Assembly (NCBI GenBank): GCA_964017155.1
Contig: OZ024865.1
Coordinates: 37,775,426 to 37,839,425, forward strand
DNA from: Oasisia sp. SBJ-2009
Taxonomy: Eukaryota; Annelida; Polychaeta; Sabellida; Siboglinidae
Direction: 5' to 3'
DNA length: 64,000 nucleotides
Made by a program: the position numbers and the translations under genes. The notes beneath the pieces are model-generated. The model made no database searches. It was given only the letters and a program-made list of their open reading frames with translations, and had not been told where the DNA came from. Below, piece by piece: positions 1 through 10,109 of this stretch (the first letter of the stretch is position 1; the number at the start of each line of letters is the position of its first letter).

Positions 1-190
1 GTTTAAATAGTTGGGGTACGTGCCCCCAGATCCCTTGATCCTTCAAAGCGTACCCAATATAAATATTTCTTATCCGCGGCTCTCACATTTTCGCTGCTCT
101 TGATTACTACCAGCTTTCAAGCTTCTCGTGACATATTCCACTGACAAATCCTAGCTGTCGTTGCTTTTTCCTTATTGCCAAGAGATGTAA

Positions 191-1177
191 ATCATTCCGA
201 AAGTCTACATCACGGGTCAATTCCAGCAGCTGATCATCGAGACTGAAAACTCTTCCTGTCAGACAGCGCACGGCATGCTGGGATCATGTGAAGGCAACGC
301 CGACAACGACGTGCCGTTCAACACGACGACGACGAATGTGGCCGACCGAGCGAGCAACGCGAGTCTTCTTCCGGTCGAGCAGAGTCTCTTCGGCAGCAGC
401 TCCGACGACTTGGACCTGATGCATCTAACAAAGCCCGGGTAAGCCTGTGACGCTTGCCGTACAGGCAGTCGCGTGCGCCAACGTCGACGTCTGCTCTTCC
501 GGTGACGACATATCCGGTTGCACGCAGCCGGTATTGAAGTCGACAGTCGCCGTGTTTGCAGCTCGCTAGCGGAAGCCAGCTTAGTGTATAACCGGTTCAC
601 CGGCGGTGCAACGGACTGCGATAAAGTCGGCCTCTGTCTGCTCTTCAATAACAACGGCATGAACATCAACAGTTTATCGGCCCTGCCTTCCGGTAGCTTC
701 ACACTCGAGATCCAGGTGGACCCGATATCTTACGGCGACGTCATTCTGTCTTACCACAGTGCAGCGACGTTCTTGGCCGTGAACAGAGAGAGCGGACTTG
801 AGATCCACCACGGCGGTCACAACTCAACCCGCACTGGGACGGCATGATGTCCGTCCTGCACGTGTATGTCGTCGTGTCGTACACCAACACACTCGTACAC
901 GTCGTGCGTCTGCCGTCCGACGCGTTCACCCGGGTGGTACTCTCACCCTCGGAGAGATAGCGCTACAGGCGATGCGGGGATCCCTTGCAACGGTTACCTG
1001 GACGAGTTACGCGTGTGGACGCGCCCGCGACCGCACAACCCGACGGTTGTGTCGCAGAACTACCGTGTCGCCGTGACGACCGGCACGCCCAACCTCGCCC
1101 TCTACTGGGACTTCATCGACGGCAAGGGCAGAGTGGCGTCCGAGTTGATGCAGTCTCAGCATATACAGGCGACTTAG
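191..1177 (+). pseudogene. Broken VWD/lectin-like extracellular protein gene
   Basis: Several open segments in changing frames read like one secreted modular protein. The first (191-442) contains HGMLGSCEGNADND, which resembles the glycine/cysteine signature of von Willebrand type D domains. The segment at 518-825 (LFNNNGM, SFTLEIQVDP, VILSYHS) and the one at about 955-1177 (CNGYLDELRVWTRP, LALYWDFIDGKG) look like a concanavalin A-like/LamG jelly-roll domain, whose last strands usually read 'LDEvRVW'. To follow the protein the frame must change near 440, 515, 825 and 955, and stops occur between segments, so it is read as a pseudogene or badly decayed fragment. A dispersed repeat starts directly after the last open segment. 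Family calls are by eye. No start codon or splice structure could be fixed. Confidence 0.5.
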
Positions 1178-1505
1178 ATAATAATAATTTTAATTTGTAA
1201 AGCGCCGTATATCCGGAAACATTTCCGCTCAGAGGCGCATAAAGTACATTGTAATATATACATATTAAAAATATTCATAATCAGTTAAACTTGCACGTAA
1301 AGACGAAATGTTAAATGATAATAATAGATAATTAAATAAATCTTCTAAAAGTCCTAGTTCATAAGCTAAACTTATCAGCAATAAATAGATAAAATAAAAT
1401 AATAAATAAAGAATACAATTTACTAATAACTTAATAATAAAGTAAGTTAAAACAAATGCGGCAAAGATGTGTTTTTAAATTGGACTTTAACAGTTCCAGT
1501 GAGTC
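1165..1505 (-). repeat. Dispersed LINE/SINE-tail repeat, copy 1
   Basis: This stretch is closely similar, base for base over about 330 bp, to 27560-27965. Shared runs include AAACTTGCACGTAAAGACGA and TTCATAAGCTA. The left edge, TAATAATAATTTTAATTTG followed by TAAAGCGCC, is the reverse of a GGCGCTTTACAAA...(ATT)n tail, the usual 3' end of L2/CR1-like LINEs and their SINEs in invertebrates. The element is therefore placed on the minus strand with its 3' end at about 1170. Very AT-rich inside, no coding capacity. Confidence 0.65.
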
Positions 1506-1550
1506 TATTAGGCGCAGACTGTCCGGACTTCGCTCGAGCGTCCGTCCAGT

Positions 1551-1652
1551 TGGGTGGCGACTGACCTGGAACTGACGCCGTCGGCTGAAATGACGACGTG
1601 CGTGTTCGCTGTATCCACGCGGGAAGACGCCGCTAAGGCCGACCACGATTGA
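1551..1652 (+). pseudogene. Possible coding remnant next to the lectin-like pseudogene
   Basis: One frame gives 33 codons of plausible protein (LELTPSAEMTTCVFAVSTRE) ending at TGA 1650-1652, in a locally GC-rich patch unlike its AT-rich surroundings. It lies just past the dispersed repeat that follows the VWD/lectin remnant, so it may be a continuation of that gene. No domain is recognised and no splice sites were fixed. Confidence 0.2.
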
Positions 1653-2110
1653 GCTACGTGCGTAACTCGCGTAACCACAGTTCCAATCGAACAGCCGAGA
1701 TCACTCGAGCACGTGACCATTTTGGACCTAGATTAGCAAGGTGAATCTTCAAGGCCGCTACTCGAGGCGATCGCGAGTTTTACAGGATTCACTCGAGTAA
1801 CTGACGTCATTAGCAGTAACAGCCTACAGGGAACGTAGGCCTCTACTGCATAAGAAATTAATTAAACATTACATGACACAAACATTTTAATATGGATAGA
1901 AGTCACCACATTCTATGAATTATAATTTAATACCAAAAAGATGAACGTCACAATTTACACACTAAACAACTGATTACTTTATTTTATTTATTTACATGAG
2001 GGGTTTATGTCCGTGATCACGGTCATCGGTGTTCAGTTGGATTACGCGCGCGCATTGTAAATTATCATAAACCAGATGCCACGTTGGGGTTACGCGAGTA
2101 ACTCGAGTAG

Positions 2111-2329
2111 CTCAATCGAAGTCGGCTTAAGACATGCCAGGCTTTGCTGCAGACGGGAGAGCGGCTCCAGGGATGTGGCGGACTCGGCATTGACACCTTC
2201 AGTATCCACCTACAGCAGTGCATCGACGACGAGGTCCTCACCGGAAATCCATCGGCGGCAGACACGGCCATTGCGTAGGCCGATGCGCTCTGCTACAAAC
2301 TGCTCAACTGGCGCACGCCGCAGAATTGA
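2111..2329 (+). pseudogene. Exon-like remnant with an in-frame stop
   Basis: The frame beginning at 2111 reads like a helical protein (LLQTGERLQGCGGLGIDTFS, then HLQQCIDDEVLTGNPSAADT, then ADALCYKLLNWRTPQN). A single TAG at about 2274 interrupts it, and TAG/TGA bound it. The local base composition is coding-like. No family is recognised. It may belong to the same decayed gene as the fragments at 191-1652. Confidence 0.3.
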
Positions 2330-2730
2330 ACATAATATGTCAGGTTAATTTACAGTCCTCTGTGCAAACGAATACATTCTGACGTGTAATCTACCCTCTT
2401 CCGGTTTCTTCGTGTCTTCGTTTTGTTTAACTCCGTTTTATTATTTTCACCTCATAACTAGATCAATGAACTCAACGATTCAAATGTCGAATTTCGAGGC
2501 GTTGACTGAAAACCTCAGAGTCTGTACGATACGTGACTAAACACTGAACATCATCATTTACTATACAGGTTTTATCTGTCTGTGCGTGCGTGCGTGCGTG
2601 CGGGCATACGTCTACTATTCACGTGACTTCGTGATGAATGAAGACATCACGTGGTTGATAAAAGTAAAACTATGACATCACAAACTAAGACATCGGGAAC
2701 TATGGAGATGAAACGAGTCGCTGTTTGGAG

Positions 2731-2795
2731 GGTGTCATTCACAGTACCAGTGTTGTGACGGTGTATCATTCACAGTACCAGTGTTGTGACGGTGG
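2731..2795. repeat. 31-bp tandem duplication
   Basis: The string CATTCACAGTACCAGTGTTG occurs at 2736 and again 31 bases later, giving two near-identical units. The surrounding 2340-3440 stretch otherwise shows no gene I can support. It holds a short TGCG microsatellite near 2583-2602 and open frames without recognisable domains on both strands. Confidence 0.75.
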
Positions 2796-3439
2796 ATTTG
2801 TTTGGACTTAAGAATGTAGTCTGAGGACAGTCGACGTACAAGGCCATGAGTGGAACTCGCGATTGGGTTCACCGAGACAAACTTAACTATAAATACAACA
2901 TAGGCGTTATTTTATAATATGTCATCATTTTATTTAATGGAACGAAGCATAGTAATATTCATTGTCAATGTAATGTTCGTTGGTTTTTTTTATTTGTGTA
3001 TTTCATCGTTCCGTAATTAATTCGTCCGTAATAACAAGAGTGTGCTTGCGAATGACGCTTTCTCTCGTCGGACGATTTGGTGACTTTCAGCTTCCTCCGC
3101 GAATCGAACAAAACACAGTACATACACATAACAGACACGTAAGTCGAACAGACAAGCAACATTTGTCTCGTCCACAAACCACCACAAGCACCAGGTCTGG
3201 ATACACAACAGGCGAATCCAATCAACAGTGCGAACTTTTTCAGGACGCTCAGTCGATTGCGCCTGTTTCTCATCCGGCGATTGCAACGGTCCCCCGTAGC
3301 AAACACCTCGTCACAAAACTAAACAACACTGAACATAGAATCGGGCGTTGACACTAATACGTCGTAGACCCACAGAGAAAGAGACTAGACACGGACAGGA
3401 CGTACGGGGCGGAAGCTATACCAGACTTCAGCGACTGAA

Positions 3440-3735
3440 GATGTGTTGCCGGTAGCAATTGTAGCGGTCGTGGCGTTGCCGGAAGCGGTGGCGGCGAAGT
3501 GTTACCGATAGCGATGGCGGCGAAGCGTTGCCGGTAGGGGACGTGGCGTTGCCGGGAGCGGTGGCGGTGACGTGTTAACTATAGCGATGGCGGCGAAGCG
3601 TTGCCGGTAGGGGACGTGGCGTTGCCGGGAGCGGTGGCGGTGACGTGTTAACTATAGCGATGGCGGCGAAGCGTTGCCGGTAGGGGTCGTGGCGTTGCCG
3701 GTAGCGATGGCGGTGACGTGTTGCTGGTAGCAGTC
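3440..3735. repeat. GC-rich 73-bp minisatellite
   Basis: Units start with GCGATGGCGGCGAAGCGTTG at 3511, 3584 and 3657, an exact 73-bp spacing, with degenerate partial units on both sides. Shorter internal repeats of GTTGCCGGTAG suggest the unit grew from a smaller motif. It produces an open frame on the minus strand, which is a by-product of the repeat. From 3736 to about 4370 I see no further feature. Confidence 0.8.
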
Positions 3736-4369
3736 GTAGCAGCGAGTGTTGCCGGTAGCAGAGTTCGACGCGATGAAATTGTAGCGCTTTGGCTTTGAGA
3801 CCCGAAGGAAGGCACGATAGTAAGTATTTACCGTGTAGCGATAGGCTCGGTAGACGAGACGATAGCAGTATCTGGCGACGGCGCGATATAGCGGATAATT
3901 GCCCGATGGCTGTGAGCGATGCCGTGAGCGTGATTGGCACGGTAGTCGAATGCTGAGAGGCCCGATGGCTGATCAACTTGCCGCAGTTGGCCCGGTAGTC
4001 GACAAACGACGCGATTTAGCGAAACGGTCCGGCGGTAAAGACTTGCTTTTTCGCAGCCTTTTTATGTTAGCTTCTCAAGTTGAGCTGTTTCTGAACTGTT
4101 TCTGAACGCGCCTCTTTCTCGGAAAGTTGCGCTCAACTGATTTCCTCAACGGTGAAACGGTGAAACCAACGTAATAACATTACTCATTCGAAGGATTTCA
4201 TTGGCTAATGGGGAAGTCTATTATCTAGCCAATCAGATCAATTCCCGCCACATCCTAGAAGAACGTTCTAGAACAAAACACTGTCCTGTTCTACGGACCA
4301 ATGAGAACAATCGTTAAAAAAAACGGTGGCCATAGCCCAAACAGTGGGTGGCCAGGTTATTTGCCGCCA

Positions 4370-4800
4370 CGCACGTCATCAGCATTTACAGCAACGCGAC
4401 GTTTTTAGATATGAAACTAGTCGTTTCTAAGTAATTTTGTATTGTAGTTGAAATAGGGCTAACATGGCGTTTTGGCGGTTTTACGTTTATAATTATTTCA
4501 ACCGGCATGAGTGTTTTAAAACCCCATTGATCAATGGACTGGCCCATGAGAATGAAGGCGCATGCGTTTTAAACAAAATGGTGGAAGTAGCACGTCATCG
4601 GCATTTATAACAATGCGATGTTTTTTTTAATATGAAACAGGTCGTTTCTAAGCAATTTTGGATTGTAGTTTAATTAGCGTTGACATAGCATTTGGGCGGA
4701 TTTGCGCCAGTGATTGCTTTAACTGACGTGAGTGTTTTGCCCCCTATCGTGATCAATGGACTGGTCCATGAGAATCTGAACGTGAATGCGTTTGGTGACG
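4370..4800 (+). repeat. Old tandem duplication of about 220 bp
   Basis: The block at about 4376-4570 is repeated at about 4600-4790 with many substitutions. Shared stretches include GTCGTTTCTAAG, TTTGGCGG/TTGGGCGG, ATGAGTGTTTT/GTGAGTGTTTT and GATCAATGGACTGG followed by CCATGAGAAT. The second copy carries an 84-codon open frame (4692-4943) that I do not recognise. Because the first copy is not open, I do not call it a gene. Confidence 0.6.
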
Positions 4801-5174
4801 TACGCGCTGACGTGTTTGATTTTACCAGTTATGCACCGCGAGAAAAGCGACCCCCCGCAATGCCGATAAAACGCGGGTCCATGGATAAAATAAATTCTTA
4901 TTCGACCGTGCTTTCTCCGGAATACTTAAAACTCTGCTACTGAAAAGTACTTAGAAGTGTATGGACCTAACATGTTTGTACATCAATAAATAGTGCTTGA
5001 GCCAGTAAATGAAGTTAAAGCCTAAACATGCACCTTGCCGCCCTGGCTATCTGTCCATCTGCCTGTCATTCGCAGTCTCACTGTTTTCCCCTCCCTCTTC
5101 CTCAACCCGTCCTGAGACGCCGCCGATTGAATCTGAAAGAACCAGTCCTTCTCTAATACAGGTATCAGGGCAAC

Positions 5175-5645
5175 AGTGACATTGACAGCGACAAGTTGCT
5201 CGTGGTAGTACCTAACGTCCTTCGTGACAAGACGCCGGCCTACCTTGCGTCATTGATTTCACCATACGAGCCGCGCCGCACACTCCGGTCAACTGATCGT
5301 GGACTACTGAATGTACCGCGGCACAACCTTGAGAGATACGGCCGTCGGTCTTTCTCGTGTGAAGTGATACGGTGCATGAAAACATTTAAATATCGCCTGA
5401 TGTACATAATAATAGTTTACATCAATATTATTTTTAATCAACTTTTAGTCACTCTAGTGCAGCCCTGCACAACAATGCATATATGTGATGTATGTATTAA
5501 TTTATATATTTTACTTGTATTATTATTTTTATATCTTAGTTACGTGTTATAGTTTATCGAATAACGTAAAACCTAAACACTTCTCAGCAGAAGTCTACTT
5601 TGAATATTAGTGTATAAATACAGTTATTATTATTAATTGTGTTGC
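5175..5645 (+). mobile_element. 3' end of a CR1/L2-like LINE (reverse transcriptase C-terminus)
   Basis: The frame at 5196-5552 reads TPAYLASLISPYEPRRTLRS followed by LLNVPR and YGRRSFS. This is the conserved C-terminal pattern of CR1/L2/Jockey-type reverse transcriptase ORFs (PxYLxxLlxpY.P.R.LRSs...L.vPr...yG.RSFs.aap.lWN). The usual APxLWNSLP that follows is lost. The insert ends in a TATAAATACAGTTATTATTA tail near 5615-5640, typical of LINE 3' ends. The catalytic RT core is absent, so this is a 5'-truncated dead copy on the plus strand. Confidence 0.75.
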
Positions 5646-5744
5646 TCAACACAGAACCCTAGTTGATGCCGTCACTGCCGTGTGTAGGAGGAACTAAGCT
5701 ATGATCCTGATCCCGTTGGGTGGTACATGAGAAATTTAACTGCC

Positions 5745-5745
<1 letters not shown>

Positions 5746-5798
<53 letters not shown>

Positions 5799-5832
5799 TG
5801 TGTCTGTGTGCACACGCGCGTGCGTGCGTGAA
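5746..5832. repeat. (TG)n microsatellite
   Basis: About 80 bp of TG units with two interruptions, running into a CGCG/TGCG stretch. The poly-(His-Thr) open frame on the minus strand is only the translation of this repeat. Confidence 0.95.
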
Positions 5833-6239
5833 TATGCACGACACTAAACTGACATCATCGTATCTCAAACAATAAACAGTATGTCAGTATTCCCCGCTGC
5901 ATCCAGACGTTGTGTACCACCAATCATTTATTTGTAAGTGCAACAATAGATTATCTATATGCCGCTCGCAATGTTCTCGTCCTGGTACAACGCCATTGGT
6001 GTTTCGACATAGAGCGGTGTTGTCAGCGACGTTTTTGCGTCGTCGGGCAACATTAGGGTGGTCGAACCAAATTTTTCTTCCGAACAAAAATGTTGTTGTT
6101 GCTGTTCCCTGAAAGTAGTCACCATAAGAAGTATGATGGTAGTTGTTTCATGTATTTAAGTTAAATATTAAGCAAACTACAGACGTGTGAAGTTACAAAT
6201 TTCATGACTTTTTCTGACGGCTTGCTAATGTAAACATGT

Positions 6240-6745
6240 AATTTTTTATATAAACCACACATATTGTAATTTTTTATATAAACCACATATTGTAATTTTT
6301 TATATTTTTCCTTGGTCATATTCATTAATTGAAGTGCAATGGTGCTTGTTTAATGTATGTAGATGAAATATTAAGGAAACTACAATTTTATGAAATTTCA
6401 AATTTTTCACAATTTTCTGACAGATATAATCTTGCCAATAAACCTTTAGAAATGCTTACATTTTTCTTCTGATAGTAGTAATTAGATAAAATGCAATGAT
6501 GCTTCCTTCAAGAACACATATGAAATAATAATGAACATGCTATTTTATTTGTAAAAAAATATTTTTATGAAATTTCTAATTTTTCACCATTTTCCGACAC
6601 TTCTGACAGATGGAATCTTGCCAATAAACCTTTAGAAATGCTTACATTTTTCTTCTGATAGTAGTAATTAGTTAAAATGCAATAATGTTTCCTTCAAGTA
6701 CACATATGAAATAATAATGAAACTGCTATCTTATAAAAAATAATT
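6240..6745. repeat. AT-rich tandem duplications
   Basis: Near 6239-6300 a unit of about 27 bp (TTTTTTATATAAACCACA) is present twice. From about 6370 to 6740 a unit of about 187 bp is duplicated: AATCTTGCCAATAAACCTTT recurs at about 6427 and 6613, followed by ACATTTTTCTTCTGATAGTA in both. No coding capacity. The rest of 5835-7130 shows nothing else I can support. Confidence 0.7.
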
Positions 6746-7138
6746 TTAATGTTTTCCGAACATTCTCCTATTTGATTTTGTACATAAATCACAAGATCAT
6801 TAAAAAGAAATTACACTGGTTTTATTGTACACTATAATGAAGGCCAATACATGCCTCAAGCTATGATGTGCAAATCCCCTTTAGTCGATCTTCTTCCAGA
6901 CGATAGGTGTAGATCGCCTCGTCATTGTCATATTTGATGTTGAACCATTGTGAACCACTTGGCACCTAGAAATGAAGAAACAAACATTAATGATTATGTT
7001 GCTCGAGTATGTGTCAACTGCTTCACCATTCTTCTATATGATGTTACCAAGGTCTGGTATTCTAATGTGGATTACCACTGTGTCGTTTCATCATAATAAT
7101 CTATAGCGTAATTAATTTGTCTGAAAGAAATACATTTA

Positions 7139-8765
7139 TGTGGGACAGTGCTCCTGCTGATATTGTGGACTCAATGACTCGGAATCATGGCTAGTTTGCT
7201 GAAAATGACAAGTCAGATGTTTGTTTGTACCAGAGCTTTGTATTAAGCCAACATTGAAAATAAAATATATACATAATAGAATACAATATACAAATTGAGC
7301 CTTAGCCTATATAATTCTAAACATTTGACTACAAGCAAAGGTGAGGGAAACCAACCACAGGCAGGGGGAAGAACCCTGGAACCAAATCCTTATGCAGAAT
7401 AGTAAAGCTCATAGCGCCCCAAAACCCCTTTTTTGTATACAGTAATCCCTAAAATTATCAAACACAGCATTATGACATAGAACACCGCATTGTATATCCT
7501 GCTCATCAAGCATCATCAGTGATGTAATTTAACACCAAACATAATTGAATCCCCCAGGTGTAGACGGGGTAGGTGGGTGGGAACAAGAGATTAGTATACA
7601 ATCTAATTACAATTAACGCAGGATATAATAATATATTTCAAGTAATAAAACAGTTCAATAATGTAAGCGATAAGTGTTCTACCTTGTACTCGTGCTGAAT
7701 TCAAGTGGGAAGCTAAAATGGCGCAGAGCTCCTTGTATACCCTACGATCACGTAACTTACTTTACGGTAACACTTGAATTTAGGAGTCGGTCACACTGCC
7801 CACATAAAAGTCATTTGATGTACATCATAATGTCGTATTTATGTGGGACAGTGCTCCTGCTGATATTGTGGACTCAATGACTCGGAATCATGGCTAGTTT
7901 GCTGAAAATGACAAGTCAGATGTTTGTTTGTACCAGAGCTTTGTATTAAGCCAACATTGAAAATAAAATATATACATAATAGAATACAATATACAAATTG
8001 AGCCTTAGCCTATATAATTCTAAACATTTGACTACAAGCAAAGGTGAGGGAAACCAACCACACGCAGGTGGAAGAACACTGTAACCAAATCCTTATGCAG
8101 AAGGGGAAAGCGTCATAGCGCCCCAAAACCCCTATTTTGTATACAGTAATCCCTACAATTATCAAACACAGCATTATGACATAGAACACCGCATTGTATA
8201 TCCTGCTCATCAAGCGTCAGTGATGTAATTTTTTCACCAAACCTAATTGAATCCCCCAGGTAGACGGGGTAGGTGGGTGGGAACAATAGATTAGTATACA
8301 ATCTAATCACAATTAATGCAGGATATAGCAATAATTTCAAGTAATAAAACAGTTCAATAATGTAAGCGATAAGTGTTCTACCTTGTACTCGTGCTGAATT
8401 CAAGTGGGAAGCTAAAATGGCGCGGAGCTCCTTTTATACCCTACGATCACGTGACTTACTTTACGGTAACACTTGAATTTAGGAGTCGGTCACACTGCCC
8501 ACATAAAAGTCATTTGATGTACATCATAATGTCGTATTTATGTGGGACAGTGCTCCTGCTGATATTGTGGACTCAATGACTCGGAATCATGGCTAGTTTG
8601 CTGCAAATGACAAGTCAGATGTTTGTTTGTACCAGAGCTTTGTATTAAGCCAACATTGAAAATAACATATATACATAATCGAATACAATATACAAATTGA
8701 GCCTTAGCCTATATAATTCTAAACATTTGACTACAAGCAAAGGTGAGGGAAACCAACCACACTCG
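7139..8765 (-). repeat. Triplicated 3' terminal repeat array (B/A units) of the YR retrotransposon
   Basis: A unit of about 700 bp is present 2.3 times: GTGGGACAGTGCTCCTGCTG begins at 7140, 7843 and 8542, spacings of 703 and 699. Each full unit consists of a part ending in CAAAGGTGAGGGAAACCAAC, a middle with TAGACGGGGTAGGTGGGTGG, and a part matching A1 at 14706-14961. The last copy stops at 8765 next to the element interior. A standard split-repeat element would need only one A between two B parts, so one A/B unit has been added, by recombination or by capture of a second circle. Copy 1 differs from the others at scattered sites, for example in its TATA region. Confidence 0.85.
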
Positions 8766-8796
8766 GCCATTCATAATGGCTCCCTCCCCCCAAGAT

Positions 8797-9180
8797 TCCG
8801 TGTCTTAGGTAAAAGTAAATAACATTGGTGTGACTTCCTAACACTTGCAATTATCATGCCCCACCTAAGTAGAAAGCATAACATTGCAAGCCACCTTGTC
8901 ACCTTCTATCCACTATCAATCTCTAATTGCATACATGAAATTGACAAAAACATGTCCCACCTAAGTAGAAAACATGGAAGTCGCTCCATTTGTTAAAACC
9001 ATGCTTAATTCAAAGCTGTTCAACGAATATGCCTATCAATCAATGCCCCACCTAAGTAGAAAGCACATCATGATTTTACATATGAAATGTATACAAGTAT
9101 TCTATAACTATACACCTATTCCGCTATTACAGTGTTACATCACCTGTGCCCCACCTAAGTAGAAAACACTATTGATGATG
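8797..9180 (-). repeat. Four spaced CCCACCTAAGTAGAAA boxes, 3' subterminal region
   Basis: The box CCCACCTAAGTAGAAARCA occurs at about 8860, 8955, 9047 and 9150, spaced 92-103 bp apart in otherwise non-repetitive sequence between the recombinase stop and the B1 repeat. Only the box is conserved, not the spacer, so it looks like a protein- or RNA-level signal of the element. Function unknown. Confidence 0.75.
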
Positions 9181-9213
9181 TAACACTGCAAATTAACATT
9201 CGCACTGAAGCGC

Positions 9214-10098
9214 TTACTGCATGTGAAGCATGGGAATACGTATGTATTTCTTAAATGCTTGAGACTTCCAGCGCCCCATGCGTTGGATCTCCTCCTCTGA
9301 TATTCCCTGCATAGCCGCCACTGTCGCCGCCCCTATGCGAAAACTATGGCCCTTGTAGGATGACTTGGAAAGACCTGCCCATGCTAACGACTTTTTTAGC
9401 TGGTCACCAAAGAATGATTTTGACACTGGAATGCCACCAGGAAACATGAACAATGGGCCTGGAGATTTTGTGCGGACTGCCAGATAAGTCTTCATTGCTT
9501 GCACTGGACAGAAAGGGGAAGATGCAAGTGCTGAAATGAACAATGTCACTGGGGGGCCCTGATAATGTTTAAATGTGTGAAAGACAACTGTACAGTCTGT
9601 ATTGGTAATGGAAAACTGGTTCAACTGCAAAACCTTGCTAGCCTGAGTTCCCGTGGTGACTGCGATTTCTCCAATTCTGAGGAAAGCATGAAAGGCCAAG
9701 AGATACATAGCTGCAGTTAGAACAGTATTGTAATAGCAACTAGAGACCTGTGGAGAAGAAAGCACTAATTGGTGTAAGATGGCCTTTGTTACTGGTGCCC
9801 GCTGATCATGTGATGGTCTGAGTTTAGCGGCCCCGTGAAGCAGCTTCCTGACAACAAATGAGGCAGTAGGGTCTTCCAAGTTCTTCATTTTATGAATATA
9901 TGAGATGGCTGACAATGAACTAGTGATTGATGATGCTGCATAACCTTTTTTGAAACAAAATGCTATAAAAGAGACAACAGCTGATGTTTTAGATGGAAAC
10001 CAATTATTGACAGAAAGTTCTAACTTACAGAATTGCTGAAACATGTCAACATTCTTCTTGTAGGAACGAGTAGTGAGGGGTGACAAAGCACCATCCAA
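9214..10098 (-). CDS. Tyrosine recombinase of the YR retrotransposon
   Basis: Encodes the enzyme that would insert the circular cDNA by site-specific recombination. All expected catalytic residues are visible, numbered from the first shown residue of a 294-residue frame: Arg141 in FHAFLRIGEIA, Lys167 in HTFKHYQ, His251-x-x-Arg254 in GHSFRIGAAT, Trp277 in GRWKSQ and the nucleophile Tyr285 in FKKYI. The N-terminal half holds a SAM-like core-binding domain (TRSYKKNVDMFQQFC). No ATG lies at the left edge. The frame is open upstream through the last codons of the RT-RNase H ORF, so it is probably expressed by frameshifting or re-initiation. No stop or frame damage inside. Confidence 0.92.
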   Translation of the reverse strand: MDGALSPLTTRSYKKNVDMFQQFCKLELSVNNWFPSKTSAVVSFIAFCFKKGYAASSITSSLSAISYIHKMKNLEDPTASFVVRKLLHGAAKLRPSHDQRAPVTKAILHQLVLSSPQVSSCYYNTVLTAAMYLLAFHAFLRIGEIAVTTGTQASKVLQLNQFSITNTDCTVVFHTFKHYQGPPVTLFISALASSPFCPVQAMKTYLAVRTKSPGPLFMFPGGIPVSKSFFGDQLKKSLAWAGLSKSSYKGHSFRIGAATVAAMQGISEEEIQRMGRWKSQAFKKYIRIPMLHMQ

Positions 10099-10109
10099 CA
10101 GTTGCTGTG

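Noticed and set aside
4692..4943. 84-codon protein MGGFAPVIALTDVSVLPPIV
   Set aside because: Part of a duplicated block whose other copy is not open; no domain recognised.
7674..8579. Small repeated ORF MFYLVLVLNSSGKLKW in three places
   Set aside because: It lies antisense in the A repeat of the retrotransposon and is copied with it. No independent evidence of coding.
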